This document shows positions 28,842-38,646 of a DNA stretch of 48,598 nt, piece after piece. Positions within the stretch are counted from its first letter, which is position 1, and every line of letters begins with the position of its first letter. The notes beneath the pieces are model-generated. The model made no database searches. It saw only the letters and a list, made by a program, of their open reading frames with translations, and was not told where the DNA came from. Both the position numbers and the translations under genes were made by a program. Location: the NCBI GenBank assembly GCA_903920695.1, contig CAIXNB010000137.1, forward strand, positions 1 through 48,598, written 5' to 3'. This stretch comes from an uncultured beta proteobacterium (GTDB taxonomy: Bacteria; Pseudomonadota; Gammaproteobacteria; Burkholderiales; Burkholderiaceae_C).

Positions 28842-28849
28842 GGTGAAAC

Positions 28850-29248
28850 TCACAAGTTTGGTTGCGTGCGCACACCGAGTGCCAACAGGCGTTTTGACAA
28901 ACAGAGCAGGGCGCGGTCCTTGCTCAGCAAGCCGGCCTGGTGCGCCAACGCGAGGTCAACAAATTTCTGGTCATCGGGGTCGCGGCAGCGGATGGCGGCA
29001 CGTGCAGCGACTTCGACGATCCTGGCCTGGGCATCGAACCGCGCCAGCACTTCGGAGGCGTCACGCTGCTGGCGCGCCAAACGCTTGGCAATCAAGGGGT
29101 AGGCCAGCACGCGCTCCAACTCATCGCGCATCGGCTGCGTCGCCAGCCATTCAATGCTCCGACCGGCCAGCGCCGCCTTGAGCGCCACGCTACCCGGATC
29201 ATCGAAGACAAAGGCATCAAGCACAATGTTGGTGTCGATGACGATCAT
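28850..29248 (-). CDS. PIN-domain ribonuclease-like protein (putative toxin family)
   Basis: The 132-residue protein begins MIVIDTNIVLDAF, the first acidic pair of a PIN nuclease, and has CRDPDDQKFVDLA and AGLLSKDRALL as the second and third acidic clusters. It belongs to the COG1569-like putative toxin group. Its ATG overlaps the rlmL stop (ATGA) on the minus strand. The longer frame to 29296 simply shadows rlmL. No antitoxin-like gene is next to it, so a toxin role is doubtful; translation is probably coupled to rlmL. Confidence 0.85.
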   Translation of the reverse strand: MIVIDTNIVLDAFVFDDPGSVALKAALAGRSIEWLATQPMRDELERVLAYPLIAKRLARQQRDASEVLARFDAQARIVEVAARAAIRCRDPDDQKFVDLALAHQAGLLSKDRALLCLSKRLLALGVRTQPNL

Positions 29249-30474
29249 GCGGGCCGCGCCGAGCCCTTGACCATGTCGAAGCGAAACAGCCGGCATTCAA
29301 TCGGACCGTTCCACATCGGCACGCGGCGCGATTCCTTCAGGCGCATCTTGCCCGGCAGTTTGAGGTCGGGCGAAAGCACCCAGGCGGTCCAGCCCGGGTA
29401 GTTCTTCTTCCAGTGGGCGCTGAGCCGGTTGAAGAATTCACCGCCGTCTTCCATCTGCGCTGCTTCGCGTCCGGCGCGCTGGGCGCCGGCGACACCGGCG
29501 ACCTCGATGCGTTCGCCATAGGGCGGGTTGAGCAGCATGACGCCTGGCGTCTCGCAGGGCGGCAGGCGTTGCAGGGCATCGCCGCCGCGAAATTCGATGA
29601 CGTCGGCAACACCGGCACGCTGTGCGTTGCGCTGGGCAAAATCGACCATACGGTGCGCCACGTCACTGCCAAAAATGATCGGCGGCTGCCCCGGTGCGAG
29701 TTCGAGTTCGGCCTCTTGCGCCTGTTGTTTGATTGCGTCCCAGACATGCTTCTGGAACGGCAGGTATTTCTCGAAGGCAAAGCGGCGCAGCGAGCCCGGC
29801 GCGATGTTGCAGGCGATCTGGGCCGCTTCAATGGCGATGGTGCCGCTGCCGCAGCAGGGGTCGTAGAGCGGCAGCAGATCGCCATCGCCGTCGGCCCAGC
29901 CGCTGGCAGCCAGCATGGCGGCGGCCAGCGTTTCCTTCAAGGGCGCTTCGCCCTTGTCTTCGCGCCAGCCGCGCTTGAACAAGGGCTCGCCCGAGGTATC
30001 GATGTAGAGCGAGCAGTGGTCGGTGCTCAGGTGCGTATAGATGCGCACGTCAGGCCACTGGGTGTTGACATCCGGGCGCACGCCGTTGGCTTTGACGCGA
30101 AAGCGGTCACAGACCGCGTCCTTTATCTTGAGCGCGGCAAAGTTCAGACTGGTCAGCGGGCTGTGCTGCGCCGTCACCTCGATCTTGATTGATTCGCGTG
30201 GCGTGAACCAGATCTCCCACGCCACCTCGCTGGCGGCGCGGTACAGATCCTGCTCGTTGCGGTATTCGGTGTGGGACAGCAGGATCAGCACACGTTGCGC
30301 CAAGCGGCTGTGCAGATTGAGCACCATGGCATCGCGCCAGGATGCACGCAGCGCGACACCGCCACGCTGCTTTTGCACATCCGCGTCGGGCAGGCCGGTG
30401 ATGCGCTGCACCTCGGGTGCCAGGTAGTCCTCGACGCCGGCGGCGCAGGGCAAAAAAAGTTGAATCTGGTGCAC
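29245..30474 (-). CDS. rlmL: 23S rRNA (guanine-N2)-methyltransferase RlmL-like (THUMP domain)
   Basis: SAM-dependent rRNA methyltransferase. The 409-residue protein has an N-terminal THUMP RNA-binding domain, then the methyltransferase with DPCCGSGTIAIEAA (SAM-binding motif I), VIFGSDVAHRMVDFAQ and the catalytic NPPYGER. It corresponds to the N-terminal RlmL half of the fused enteric RlmKL; the RlmK half is absent, as is usual in betaproteobacteria. It lies downstream of rpoN, from which a 143-nt repeat region separates it. Confidence 0.88.
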   Translation of the reverse strand: MHQIQLFLPCAAGVEDYLAPEVQRITGLPDADVQKQRGGVALRASWRDAMVLNLHSRLAQRVLILLSHTEYRNEQDLYRAASEVAWEIWFTPRESIKIEVTAQHSPLTSLNFAALKIKDAVCDRFRVKANGVRPDVNTQWPDVRIYTHLSTDHCSLYIDTSGEPLFKRGWREDKGEAPLKETLAAAMLAASGWADGDGDLLPLYDPCCGSGTIAIEAAQIACNIAPGSLRRFAFEKYLPFQKHVWDAIKQQAQEAELELAPGQPPIIFGSDVAHRMVDFAQRNAQRAGVADVIEFRGGDALQRLPPCETPGVMLLNPPYGERIEVAGVAGAQRAGREAAQMEDGGEFFNRLSAHWKKNYPGWTAWVLSPDLKLPGKMRLKESRRVPMWNGPIECRLFRFDMVKGSARPA

Positions 30475-30494
30475 AAATAACCTTAATCAGTTGA

Positions 30495-30541
30495 GGACAG
30501 ATCTTGCGCACTGCGTGTCGCTGCGGTCTGTCCCACAAGTT
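30495..30541. repeat. 47-bp direct repeat, copy A (GGACAG...CTGTCC)
   Basis: The first of two 47-bp units, 75 bp apart, in the rpoN-rlmL gap; they differ at one position. Each begins GGACAG and ends with CTGTCC plus a short tail, so each can fold into a hairpin. It lies about 20 nt upstream of the rlmL start codon and could fold in the leader of its message. Confidence 0.85.
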
Positions 30542-30569
30542 GAACTTCCAACATCCGACAAAATGTTGG

Positions 30570-30616
30570 GGACAGAGCTTGCGCACTGCGTGTCGCTGCG
30601 GTCTGTCCCACAAGTT
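30570..30616. repeat. 47-bp direct repeat, copy B (GGACAG...CTGTCC)
   Basis: The second unit, with a slightly longer inverted repeat (GGGACAGA/TCTGTCCC). It ends 1 nt before the rpoN stop codon. The two copies resemble a REP/BIME pair. Confidence 0.85.
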
Positions 30617-30617
30617 C

Positions 30618-32219
30618 TCACAAATCTTTTCTGAGCGAAGCCGTCGCAATGCGCAGGCCTTCGCGGTATTTGGCCACGGTGCGCCGGGCGCAGTCAATGC
30701 CCTGCTCCTTGAGCATTTCGGACAGCTGATTGTCGCTGAGGGGTTTCTTCAGATCCTCGGCAGCGATGAACTGCTTGATCAGGGCGCGCACCGCCGTGCT
30801 CGACGCATTGCCGCCCGAGTCGGTGCCCAAACCGGAGCCGAAGAAATACTTGAGCTCGAAGGTGCCGAACGGCGTTGCCATGTACTTGGCGGTGGTGACG
30901 CGGCTGATGGTGGACTCGTGCAGGCCCAGCTCGTCGGCGATTTCGCGAAGCACCAATGGGCGCATCGCCAGTTCACCATGCGTGAAAAAACTCTTCTGGC
31001 GCTCGACGATGGCGGTGCTCACGCGCAGGATGGTATCGAAGCGCTGCTGGATGTTCTTGATGAACCAGCGCGCTTCCTGCAGGCGCTGCTGCAGCGCGGC
31101 GTAGCTGGCGGCATCGCTGCCGCCGCCCTTGTGCTGGCGCAGCGCATTGGCATAAATGTCGTGCACGCGCAGACGCGGCATCACCTCGGGGTTGAGCCGC
31201 ACCTGAAAGCGGGCGCTTGCGCCCTTGCCGACTTTCACCACCAGCACGTCGGGCACCACGATATTGCGCTCGACATCGACAAAGCGCCGGCCCGGCTTGG
31301 GTTCCAGATGACCAATCAGCGCAATGGCTTCGCGCACAGCAGCGTCAGAGGCAGCGCATAACTGCATCAGGCGCTTGATGTCGCGCCGCGCCAGCAAGTC
31401 CATCGGCTGGGTGCAAATGCGCAATGCCACCCTGACCGTGGCCAAGGGCGCGAGGCTGCTGGCTTCGGCGCTGCGTTGTGCCAGCAGGGCCTTGAGTTGC
31501 AGGCTCAGGCATTCCGACAGATCGCGCGCGCCAACACCGACCGGCTCCAGACTGTGCAACAAAAACAGGGCGACCGTGAAATGGTGCACCAACTCGTCCA
31601 GCTGTTCCTCATCCGTACCGGCCAGGCCCTGGGCGAGTTCAGTCAGCGTGTCCTCAAGGTAACCATCGTCATTGAGCGACTCGATCAAAAACCGCAGCGC
31701 AGCGCTGTCTTCCTCGCTCAGACGCAGGGCCAGCGCCTGCCGGTGCAAATGGCTTTGCAGCGACTCCTGCGAGCGCGCCAGTTCGCTGGCATCGGCGTCT
31801 TCATTGCCGTTCAGGTTGTTGCTGCTGGGTTTGGCGTCGCCGCCCCACTCGCTGTCGTCGGGCGCCATTTCGACCGTGCCGTCGCCATCCCAGCTCTGGC
31901 CATCGTCAGCCGAGAACGGCATCACTTCGTTGTCGCTCTCGGCGACCGAGCTGGTCGACGTCGCGTAATCGGCCGCAGGACCCGACGCCAGCTCACTTTC
32001 CAGCACATCGCGCGCCACCGGCGCATCGGCCTGCGCCAGGCCAAATTCCTCGCGCGGCACCTCGTCCGAACTGAGCTCCAGGAACGGGTTTTCGTCGAGC
32101 ATCTGGCCCACTTCCTGGCTGAGCTCTAGCGTCGAGAGTTGCAACAGCCGGATCGACTGCTGCAATTGCGGTGTCAATGCCAGATGCTGGGAGACGCGAA
32201 GTGAGAGGCCTTGTTTCAT
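30618..32219 (-). CDS. rpoN: RNA polymerase sigma-54 factor
   Basis: Alternative sigma factor for -24/-12 promoters needing an AAA+ activator. The 533-residue protein has the N-terminal Gln-rich activator-response region (MKQGLSLRVSQHLALTPQLQQ), an acidic region 2 (about 60-150), the core-binding domain, a helix-turn-helix (LHESTISRVTTAKYM) and the C-terminal RpoN box ARRTVAKYRE. All regions are present and full length. It lies downstream of lptA-lptB, the common proteobacterial order. Confidence 0.97.
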   Translation of the reverse strand: MKQGLSLRVSQHLALTPQLQQSIRLLQLSTLELSQEVGQMLDENPFLELSSDEVPREEFGLAQADAPVARDVLESELASGPAADYATSTSSVAESDNEVMPFSADDGQSWDGDGTVEMAPDDSEWGGDAKPSSNNLNGNEDADASELARSQESLQSHLHRQALALRLSEEDSAALRFLIESLNDDGYLEDTLTELAQGLAGTDEEQLDELVHHFTVALFLLHSLEPVGVGARDLSECLSLQLKALLAQRSAEASSLAPLATVRVALRICTQPMDLLARRDIKRLMQLCAASDAAVREAIALIGHLEPKPGRRFVDVERNIVVPDVLVVKVGKGASARFQVRLNPEVMPRLRVHDIYANALRQHKGGGSDAASYAALQQRLQEARWFIKNIQQRFDTILRVSTAIVERQKSFFTHGELAMRPLVLREIADELGLHESTISRVTTAKYMATPFGTFELKYFFGSGLGTDSGGNASSTAVRALIKQFIAAEDLKKPLSDNQLSEMLKEQGIDCARRTVAKYREGLRIATASLRKDL

Positions 32220-32274
32220 CGATCCACTTCGGTCTTTTCATCACTGCGAGCGCCCGGTCGCGGCATAGCGACGC

Positions 32275-32358
32275 GTAGCCCGTATGGAGCGCAGCGCAAT
32301 ACGGGGTTGGCACGGCAACGGCGTCCCCGTATTGCGCCTTCGGCTTCATACGGGCTAC
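32275..32358. repeat. Large palindromic repeat in the rpoN-lptB gap
   Basis: GTAGCCCGTATG (32275-32286) with CGCAATACGGGG (32295-32306) is mirrored by CCCCGTATTGCG (32325-32336) and CATACGGGCTAC (32347-32358), making a long interrupted stem around an 18-nt loop. It fills most of the 241-nt gap between lptB and rpoN. It is a dispersed-repeat type element and may partly uncouple rpoN from lptAB. Confidence 0.8.
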
Positions 32359-32460
32359 AAACATGATGACAACGGCTCATGGACAGGCGCGCAGCGACGC
32401 CGCAATCACAATGGCCGGCTGGCGGCAGCAGAGCATCACACAGTGTGAGGGCAAGCATGC

Positions 32461-33254
<794 letters not shown>

Positions 33255-33258
<4 letters not shown>

Positions 33259-33869
33259 TTCTTCTCCCCGCTCAGGGCGCCAGAAGAACGCAAGGGCGGC
33301 AACGCCGCCTTGTCGGCCGGCGCATCGAGCGCCGGCTTGGGTGTCAACATGGCGCGAACGCGACCGGCTGGCGTGCCGCTACCGGGCTTGGCCGGCGCGC
33401 CGTCAATGGTGAATACTTCAGTGCTGTTGTTGTAATGAATGACGTGGCCCGTGAACTCGTCGCTCAGGGCCGCACCTCGGTAGCGCCGCAACTGGGCGTT
33501 GTTAAGAAGCTTGACCGTGTCAGCCGCGCCGTCGTATTCGATGGTCTCGCCTTCCCCTTCGATGAACTCGTCAAGACCTTCGCGCTTTTGCCGGAAGAAC
33601 GCAAGCTTGCCGGGTTCGGCACTGACCAGTCCGAACTGATGACCCTGCGCATCCTCACGCGTCTCAAGACGGTCGCCGCGGATCACGATCGTGCCCTTGG
33701 TCAGGATCACGCGGCCCGTCCAGAGACTGGTCTGCTTCAGTTCCTCGTAACGCAGGGCGTCGGCCTCCACATTCATGGGCTTGTCGCGGTCAGCCTTTTC
33801 GGCACGCACCGCCCCGCCAGCCAGGGCCAGGACAACGAGGATTAAGAGGGGAAAAGTGGGTGATTTCAT
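33255..33869 (-). CDS. lptA: Lipopolysaccharide transport periplasmic protein LptA
   Basis: Periplasmic bridge protein of the Lpt system. ATG 33869 gives 204 residues with a signal peptide (hydrophobic 7-20, cut near VRA) and an OstA-like domain: DKPMNVEADALRYEE, TIVIRGDRLETRED, LDEFIEGEGETIEYDG and DEFTGHVIHYNNSTEVFTIDG. The upstream part of the open frame (to 33962) has no signal peptide and is untranslated. lptC and kdsC, its usual upstream partners, are absent; dsbA is upstream instead. Confidence 0.94.
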
Positions 33870-33979
33870 AAAGGCACGAATCTTGCAAAGACGTCTTGCC
33901 TTTTGATTGTAACGAGCGCCGCCGCCCTCCTGACGCCGTGCAGCGTGACAAAGCGCGATCAACGCGCCGTCGGCATCAC

Positions 33980-34630
33980 TTATTTACCGCCGCGAACCCT
34001 GGCAGCCAGAAATTCGACCACCTGCAAGGCGCGCTCCATGCCCTTGGCCATGCCACCGTCGGTCCAGAAGCGACCGGCCACGCCCAGCGCCGGAACACCC
34101 TCAATCCGGTACGCGTTGTGCAACTGGGTAGCGCGCGTCGCCTTGGCATTAACCGTAAACGAGTTGTACTGCGCCAGGAACTTGGCCTTGTCCACGCCCT
34201 GCTTGGCAACCCAGTTGACGATGATGTCGGCGCTGGAGAGGTTTTGCTTTTCCTCGTGGATCGCGGCAAAAACCTTGGCATGGAGTTGATCGACCAGCCC
34301 CATCGCCTCCAGCGCATAGAACAGGCGTTGCTGCGGAACCAGACTGGCGTCGAAGGCGACCGGCACGCGGCGCACCACCACGTCCTTGGGCACGCGTTTG
34401 CGCCAAGCCTCGAAAGTCGGCTCGAAGTGGTTGCAATGCGGGCAGTAATAACCGAAGAACTCGACCACCTCGATCTTGCCAGCTGGCGCCTCAACCGCGG
34501 CCACCTTCTCCAACACCTGGTAATCGGTGCCGGCTTCCGGGCTCTTGGCCTGAGCCAACGCAGGGGACTCGAACAGAACATTGGCCGTCACCGCAGCGCC
34601 CAGGGCCAGAGAAAAATCACGACGTTTCAT
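33980..34630 (-). CDS. dsbA: Thiol:disulfide interchange protein DsbA
   Basis: Periplasmic oxidase that forms disulfide bonds in exported proteins. It has a signal peptide (MKRRDFSLALGAAVTANVLF, cut near ALA/QAK) and a thioredoxin fold with active site CPHC at 63-66, preceded by EFFGYY, and a cis-proline in EGVPALGV. The 216-residue length is typical. The RRDF start resembles a weak Tat motif, but it lacks a full consensus. It lies downstream of the SPOR gene, a conserved Burkholderiales order. Confidence 0.94.
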   Translation of the reverse strand: MKRRDFSLALGAAVTANVLFESPALAQAKSPEAGTDYQVLEKVAAVEAPAGKIEVVEFFGYYCPHCNHFEPTFEAWRKRVPKDVVVRRVPVAFDASLVPQQRLFYALEAMGLVDQLHAKVFAAIHEEKQNLSSADIIVNWVAKQGVDKAKFLAQYNSFTVNAKATRATQLHNAYRIEGVPALGVAGRFWTDGGMAKGMERALQVVEFLAARVRGGK

Positions 34631-34742
34631 CTACAAACACTCCAGAAAAAAGGCAATTCAAGACAAGAACATTCTTGCCTTGCCAAATTTGAGCCAACTC
34701 AGTGACAGACGCATCAACACGCCTATAAGTTCCCGCAACCCA

Positions 34743-35345
34743 CTAACGCGCCACCCGCACCAGGGCGGTCTCGAGACCGGCGGCGTCGAGTCGCTCCTTG
34801 GTCTTGTCAGCGTCATCCTTCTTGTCGAAGGGGCCGACGCGCACGCGAAAGACGGCGCGCCCGGCCTGTTCGCGCTCCGACACCTTGGCTTCAACGCCGC
34901 TCAAGGTCAGCTTGGCACGCTGGCTTTCTGCGTCTTCCATGGTACGAAAGGCGCCAACCTGAACGAAGTACATGAACGGCTCGACGGCCGCGCCCGCTGC
35001 GCGCGCCTTGGCCAGGTCACCCAGCGGATCGGCGGTCACTGCCGGCTTGAGTTCGACCTTGGCGGCCGGCATCGACGCGACACTTGCAGGCACGGCCGGC
35101 GCCGAGGCAAGCGGCGCTGGCTTGACCGGATTCTTGCCATACAAGGGCGCATTGGGGTCCCAGTCCTTGTTTTTCTTGCTCTCAGCGGCATCCTGCTCGG
35201 GGCTGCGGGTCTGCCCCTTGTTGACAAAGGGAATCGGGACTTTATTGACGTAGACGGCGACGACCAAGGCCAGCGCCATGCCGACCACCAAGCCCAGGAT
35301 GAAGCCCAGAACCGTTCCACCGTGTTGCTGCTTGCTATGTTGCAT
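34743..35345 (-). CDS. SPOR-domain membrane protein (FtsN-like)
   Basis: Bitopic protein with a cytoplasmic N-terminus, one membrane span (about 11-33) and a long Pro/Ala-rich periplasmic linker. The C-terminal SPOR domain (about 122-200: FMYFVQVGAFRTMEDAESQR ... FRVRVGPF) binds denuded peptidoglycan at the division site. The 200-residue length is similar to betaproteobacterial FtsN-like proteins. It lies directly downstream of argS and upstream of dsbA. Confidence 0.88.
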   Translation of the reverse strand: MQHSKQQHGGTVLGFILGLVVGMALALVVAVYVNKVPIPFVNKGQTRSPEQDAAESKKNKDWDPNAPLYGKNPVKPAPLASAPAVPASVASMPAAKVELKPAVTADPLGDLAKARAAGAAVEPFMYFVQVGAFRTMEDAESQRAKLTLSGVEAKVSEREQAGRAVFRVRVGPFDKKDDADKTKERLDAAGLETALVRVAR

Positions 35346-35357
35346 CTCGATCTCGTT

Positions 35358-37055
35358 TCACATTTTTTGCGGGGCACTGACACCCAGCACGGCCAGCCCA
35401 TTGTGCAGCACCTGGGCCGTTGCTGCCACCAGCGCCAGCCGGGCCTGCTTGACGACGGGGTCCTCCACCAGAATGCGCTCGGCGTCATAGTAGCTGTGGT
35501 AACAGGCTGCCAGTTCACGCAGGTAGAAGGTTACGTCATGCGGCGCAAAATCTGCCGCAGCGGAACTCAGCATCTCGGGGTACCTGGCCAGCAGCAGCAT
35601 CAGTGCCTGCGCCGGCGCGCTCTGCAAGGGGCTCAGATCAACCTGCGCCAAACTCGCGACATCGCCGCCGTCCTTCTCGCGCCAGGCCGCCAGCACCGAG
35701 CAGATGCGGGCGTGCGCGTACTGCACGTAGTAAACCGGGTTGTCGTTGTTCTTGGACACCGCCAGATCGACATCGAATGTGTACTCGGTGTCGGGCTTGC
35801 GGCTGAGCAGGAAGAAGCGCACCGCGTCTTTCGAAGTCCACTCGATCAGGTCGCGCAGCGTCACATAGCTGCCGGCGCGCTTGGAAATTTTGACTTCAAC
35901 GCCGCCACGCACCACGCGCACCATGGTGTGCAGCACATAGTCAGGGTAGCCCAGCGGAATGCCAACCTTGGCGGCCTGCAGACCGGCGCGCACGCGGGCA
36001 ATCGTGCCGTGGTGGTCCGTGCCCTGGACATTGACCACCTTCTCAAAGCCGCGCTCCCACTTGCTGATGTGGTAGGCCACATCAGGCACAAAGTAGGTGT
36101 AGCTGCCATCACCCTTGCGCATGACGCGGTCCTTGTCGTCACCGTACTCGGTCGATTTGAGCCAGAGCGCGCCGTCCTGCTCATAGGTCTTGCCGGCGTC
36201 ATGCAATTTCTTCACCACGTCGTCAACTTTGCCGCTGGTGTAGAGGCTGCTTTCGAGAAAGTAGTGGTCAAACTTGACGGCAAAGGCCTTGAGGTCCAGA
36301 TCCTGCTCATGGCGCAGATAGGCCACGGCAAACAGACGGATGTCGTCAAGCGCCTCAACATCGCCCGAAGCAGTGAATTCGCGGTCATCCGACGAAACGG
36401 TTTTCTTGGCCAGAAAATCAGCCGCAATGTCGGCGATGTAGTCGCCGTTATAAGCAGCCGCATTCTCGCCACTGGGCCATTCTGGATCGCCCGGCTTGAA
36501 ACCTTTGGCGCGCAATTGCGTGCTGTTGGCCAGCGTGGCGATCTGGGCACCAGCGTCGTTGTAATAGAACTCGCGGTGCACATCCCAGCCCTGCGTCTGG
36601 TACAGATTGCAGATGGCGTCGCCGAGCGCGGCCTGACGGCCATGGCCAACATGCAAGGGTCCGGTCGGGTTGGCCGAGACAAACTCCACCATCATGCGGT
36701 GGCCGCTACGCGGCTGGCTACCAAAGTCTGCGCCCTGCGCCAGCACCTCGCGCACGATTTGCTGCTTGGCCTCGGCCTTGAGTTTGATGTTGATGAAGCC
36801 GGGGCCGGCGATGTCAATCGCCTCAACCCAGCGCTGGTACGGGACGCACGCCAGCAGCGCCAGCCGCAGTTGCTCCGCCAACTGGCGCGGGTTCTGCTTG
36901 AGCGGCTTGGCCAGTTGCATGGCAGCGGCGGTGGCCAGATCACCATGGGCGGCGACCTTGGGCGACTCAAAGACGGCGCGCTCGGCAGCGCCGGGCGACA
37001 TCTGTTCCAGGGTTTGCGCCAGGGCCTCGATCAATTCAATTTTTACAGATAGCAT
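35358..37055 (-). CDS. argS: Arginyl-tRNA synthetase
   Basis: Charges tRNA-Arg with arginine. The 565-residue class I enzyme has the HIGH motif as [12 protein letters not shown], the KMSK-equivalent KISKRAG, an N-terminal Add-1 domain for the tRNA D-loop and an alpha-helical DALR anticodon domain ([13 protein letters not shown]). The start is ATG 37055. Downstream lies the SPOR gene, 12 nt away. Confidence 0.97.
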   Translation of the reverse strand: MLSVKIELIEALAQTLEQMSPGAAERAVFESPKVAAHGDLATAAAMQLAKPLKQNPRQLAEQLRLALLACVPYQRWVEAIDIAGPGFINIKLKAEAKQQIVREVLAQGADFGSQPRSGHRMMVEFVSANPTGPLHVGHGRQAALGDAICNLYQTQGWDVHREFYYNDAGAQIATLANSTQLRAKGFKPGDPEWPSGENAAAYNGDYIADIAADFLAKKTVSSDDREFTASGDVEALDDIRLFAVAYLRHEQDLDLKAFAVKFDHYFLESSLYTSGKVDDVVKKLHDAGKTYEQDGALWLKSTEYGDDKDRVMRKGDGSYTYFVPDVAYHISKWERGFEKVVNVQGTDHHGTIARVRAGLQAAKVGIPLGYPDYVLHTMVRVVRGGVEVKISKRAGSYVTLRDLIEWTSKDAVRFFLLSRKPDTEYTFDVDLAVSKNNDNPVYYVQYAHARICSVLAAWREKDGGDVASLAQVDLSPLQSAPAQALMLLLARYPEMLSSAAADFAPHDVTFYLRELAACYHSYYDAERILVEDPVVKQARLALVAATAQVLHNGLAVLGVSAPQKM

Positions 37056-37157
37056 CGCCCGATTTTACGGGCGCTCAGGCCCGAGGCCGATTCGCCGCAG
37101 CGGCGACAAAAGCCAAGGCCGGTGTCATCTGGTTTGTCAACCCATGCGTTATGTGCT

Positions 37158-37177
37158 GGAATCCGGTCCGGGATTCC
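37158..37177 (+). other. Perfect hairpin in the psiF leader
   Basis: GGAATCC-N6-GGATTCC, a 7-bp stem with a 6-nt loop, ends 27 nt before the psiF ATG. It could fold in the 5' leader of the mRNA or be a fragment of the dispersed REP family. It overlaps no coding sequence. Confidence 0.35.
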
Positions 37178-37204
37178 CCCTCCACTCCTCATCAAGGAAG
37201 CACC

Positions 37205-37558
37205 ATGAAGAAGTATCTGACCCTGCTCGCCACGGCGCTATCGCTGTCCCTGGGCGCCGCCCACGCTGCCGACGCGCCCCCCGCCAAGACCGCGCAACAA
37301 AACAAGATGACCGTTTGCAACAAGGAAGCCACCGGCAAAAAAGGCGAGGAGCGCAAGGCCTTCATGAAAGACTGCCTGAGTGCCAAGCCCGCTGCCGCTG
37401 CCAGCGCCCCGGCCGCTGCCGCACCGGCTGCCGCCGCTTCTTCTACCAAAAAAACTGCACAGCAAGACAAGATGAAAGCCTGCAACAAGGAAGCCGGCGA
37501 CAAGATGCTCAAAGGCGATCCGCGCAAAGCCTTTATGAAGGACTGCCTGAGCAAATGA
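37205..37558 (+). CDS. psiF: PsiF-repeat exported protein
   Basis: Small periplasmic protein of the phosphate-starvation-inducible PsiF family; its function is unknown. ATG 37205 has AAGGA about 6 nt upstream. The 117-residue protein has a signal peptide (KKYLTLLATALSLSLGAAHA/ADA) and two tandem PsiF repeats: QNKMTVCNKEATGKKGEERK ... FMKDCLS and QDKMKACNKEA ... FMKDCLSK, joined by an Ala-rich linker. Each repeat has two conserved Cys. No Pho box was found by eye upstream. A Rho-independent terminator follows. Confidence 0.9.
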   Translation: MKKYLTLLATALSLSLGAAHAADAPPAKTAQQNKMTVCNKEATGKKGEERKAFMKDCLSAKPAAAASAPAAAAPAAAASSTKKTAQQDKMKACNKEAGDKMLKGDPRKAFMKDCLSK

Positions 37559-37577
37559 AGGTAGTCCCACGCTAAAA

Positions 37578-37614
37578 AAAGCCCTGTCGGTTTGCGCTGG
37601 CGGGGCTTTCTTTT
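37578..37614 (+). terminator. Rho-independent terminator after psiF
   Basis: AAAGCCC (37578-37584) pairs with GGGCTTT (37603-37609), followed by CTTTT. It ends psiF transcription just 4 nt before the next ATG on the same strand, so the glycosyltransferase gene probably has its promoter inside or upstream of psiF, or is reached by read-through. Confidence 0.7.
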
Positions 37615-37617
37615 GGC

Positions 37618-38646
37618 ATGATGCATCCCATGATGCCTCGTTCCCACTTGACTCCCTCGATTTCCTGCGTGATTCCGGCCTTCAACGAGGCGCGCAATCT
37701 AGGCACTGTGTTGCCGCGCGTTTTGAGCGCCCTGCAATCAATGAGTGATCGCGTCGAGCTGATCGTGATCGATGATGGCAGCCGCGACGACACAACCCAG
37801 GTCATACAGGCCCTGTGCGCGACGCACCGGGAACTGGTCTACCTGAAGCTCTCGCGCAACTTCGGCAAGGAACCGGCGCTGACCGCCGGCATCGACGCCA
37901 CACGCGGCGAAGTCGTGCTGCTGATGGACGCCGACGGCCAGCATCCAGTGGAACTGCTACCCACGATGCTGGAAAAATGGCAACAGGGCGCCGACGTCGT
38001 GTACGCAGTGCGCAAGACACGCCACGACCAGTCCGGACTGCAGGTCAGCCTCACCGGTCTGTTCTACAAACTCGTCAACCTGGGCAACCGCGTCAAGATT
38101 CCCGCCAATGCTGGCGACTTCCGTCTGATGGACCGCAAGGTGGTCGAGGCGCTGAAAAGCCTGCCTGAGCGCAACCGTTTCATGAAGGGCCTGTACGCCT
38201 GGGTCGGTTTCAACAGCACGGCCATCGATTACCAACCCTTACCGCGCACCGATGGCAAGAGCAATTTCGGTCTACGCGGCTCGCTCTCGCTGGCGCTGAC
38301 CGGCATCCTGGCGTTCTCAATTGCGCCGCTGCGGGCGCTGACCCTGGTCGGGATGGTGCTGTCGGCGCTGGCGCTGGGCTATGGCGCCTGGGTTGTTGGC
38401 GAGTACTTCGTCACTGGCATCGCCGTCCCCGGCTACGCCACCATCGTTGTCGGCATGATGTTCTTCAGTGGTATCCAGTTGCTCTCGATCGGCGTACTGT
38501 CGGAATACGTGGGCCGCATCTACGAAGAGGTCAAACAGCGCCCGGCCTACCTGATTAGCCTGCGCCAAGGCCGTGGCTTGCCGAACTCCAGCGCATCAGC
38601 AGCGCCACCGGCGCGCCACGACGAGCAGGAAGCCTCTTTGCTTTGA
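37618..38646 (+). CDS. Undecaprenyl-phosphate glycosyltransferase, GT2 family (GtrB/ArnC-like; LgmA-type)
   Basis: Inner-membrane enzyme that loads a sugar from a nucleotide sugar on undecaprenyl phosphate. The 342-residue protein has a GT-A fold (ISCVIPAFNEARNL near 15-28, IDDGSRDDT near 51-59), a metal-binding DADGQHP at 104-110, RLMDRKVV and NRFMKGLYAW, then two C-terminal membrane spans (about 230-250 and 265-290). Several ATGs occur at 37618, 37621, 37630 and 37633, and the choice is open. It overlaps the GtrA gene by 4 nt. Proposed donor is UDP-GlcNAc by analogy with Bordetella LgmA; that is inference. Confidence 0.85.
   Translation: MMHPMMPRSHLTPSISCVIPAFNEARNLGTVLPRVLSALQSMSDRVELIVIDDGSRDDTTQVIQALCATHRELVYLKLSRNFGKEPALTAGIDATRGEVVLLMDADGQHPVELLPTMLEKWQQGADVVYAVRKTRHDQSGLQVSLTGLFYKLVNLGNRVKIPANAGDFRLMDRKVVEALKSLPERNRFMKGLYAWVGFNSTAIDYQPLPRTDGKSNFGLRGSLSLALTGILAFSIAPLRALTLVGMVLSALALGYGAWVVGEYFVTGIAVPGYATIVVGMMFFSGIQLLSIGVLSEYVGRIYEEVKQRPAYLISLRQGRGLPNSSASAAPPARHDEQEASLL

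Noticed and set aside
34581..37052. 823-codon plus-strand open frame
   Set aside because: It is antisense to argS and the SPOR gene, which have clear family motifs. The translation is rich in Gln, His and Arg with no domain, typical of GC-rich shadow frames.
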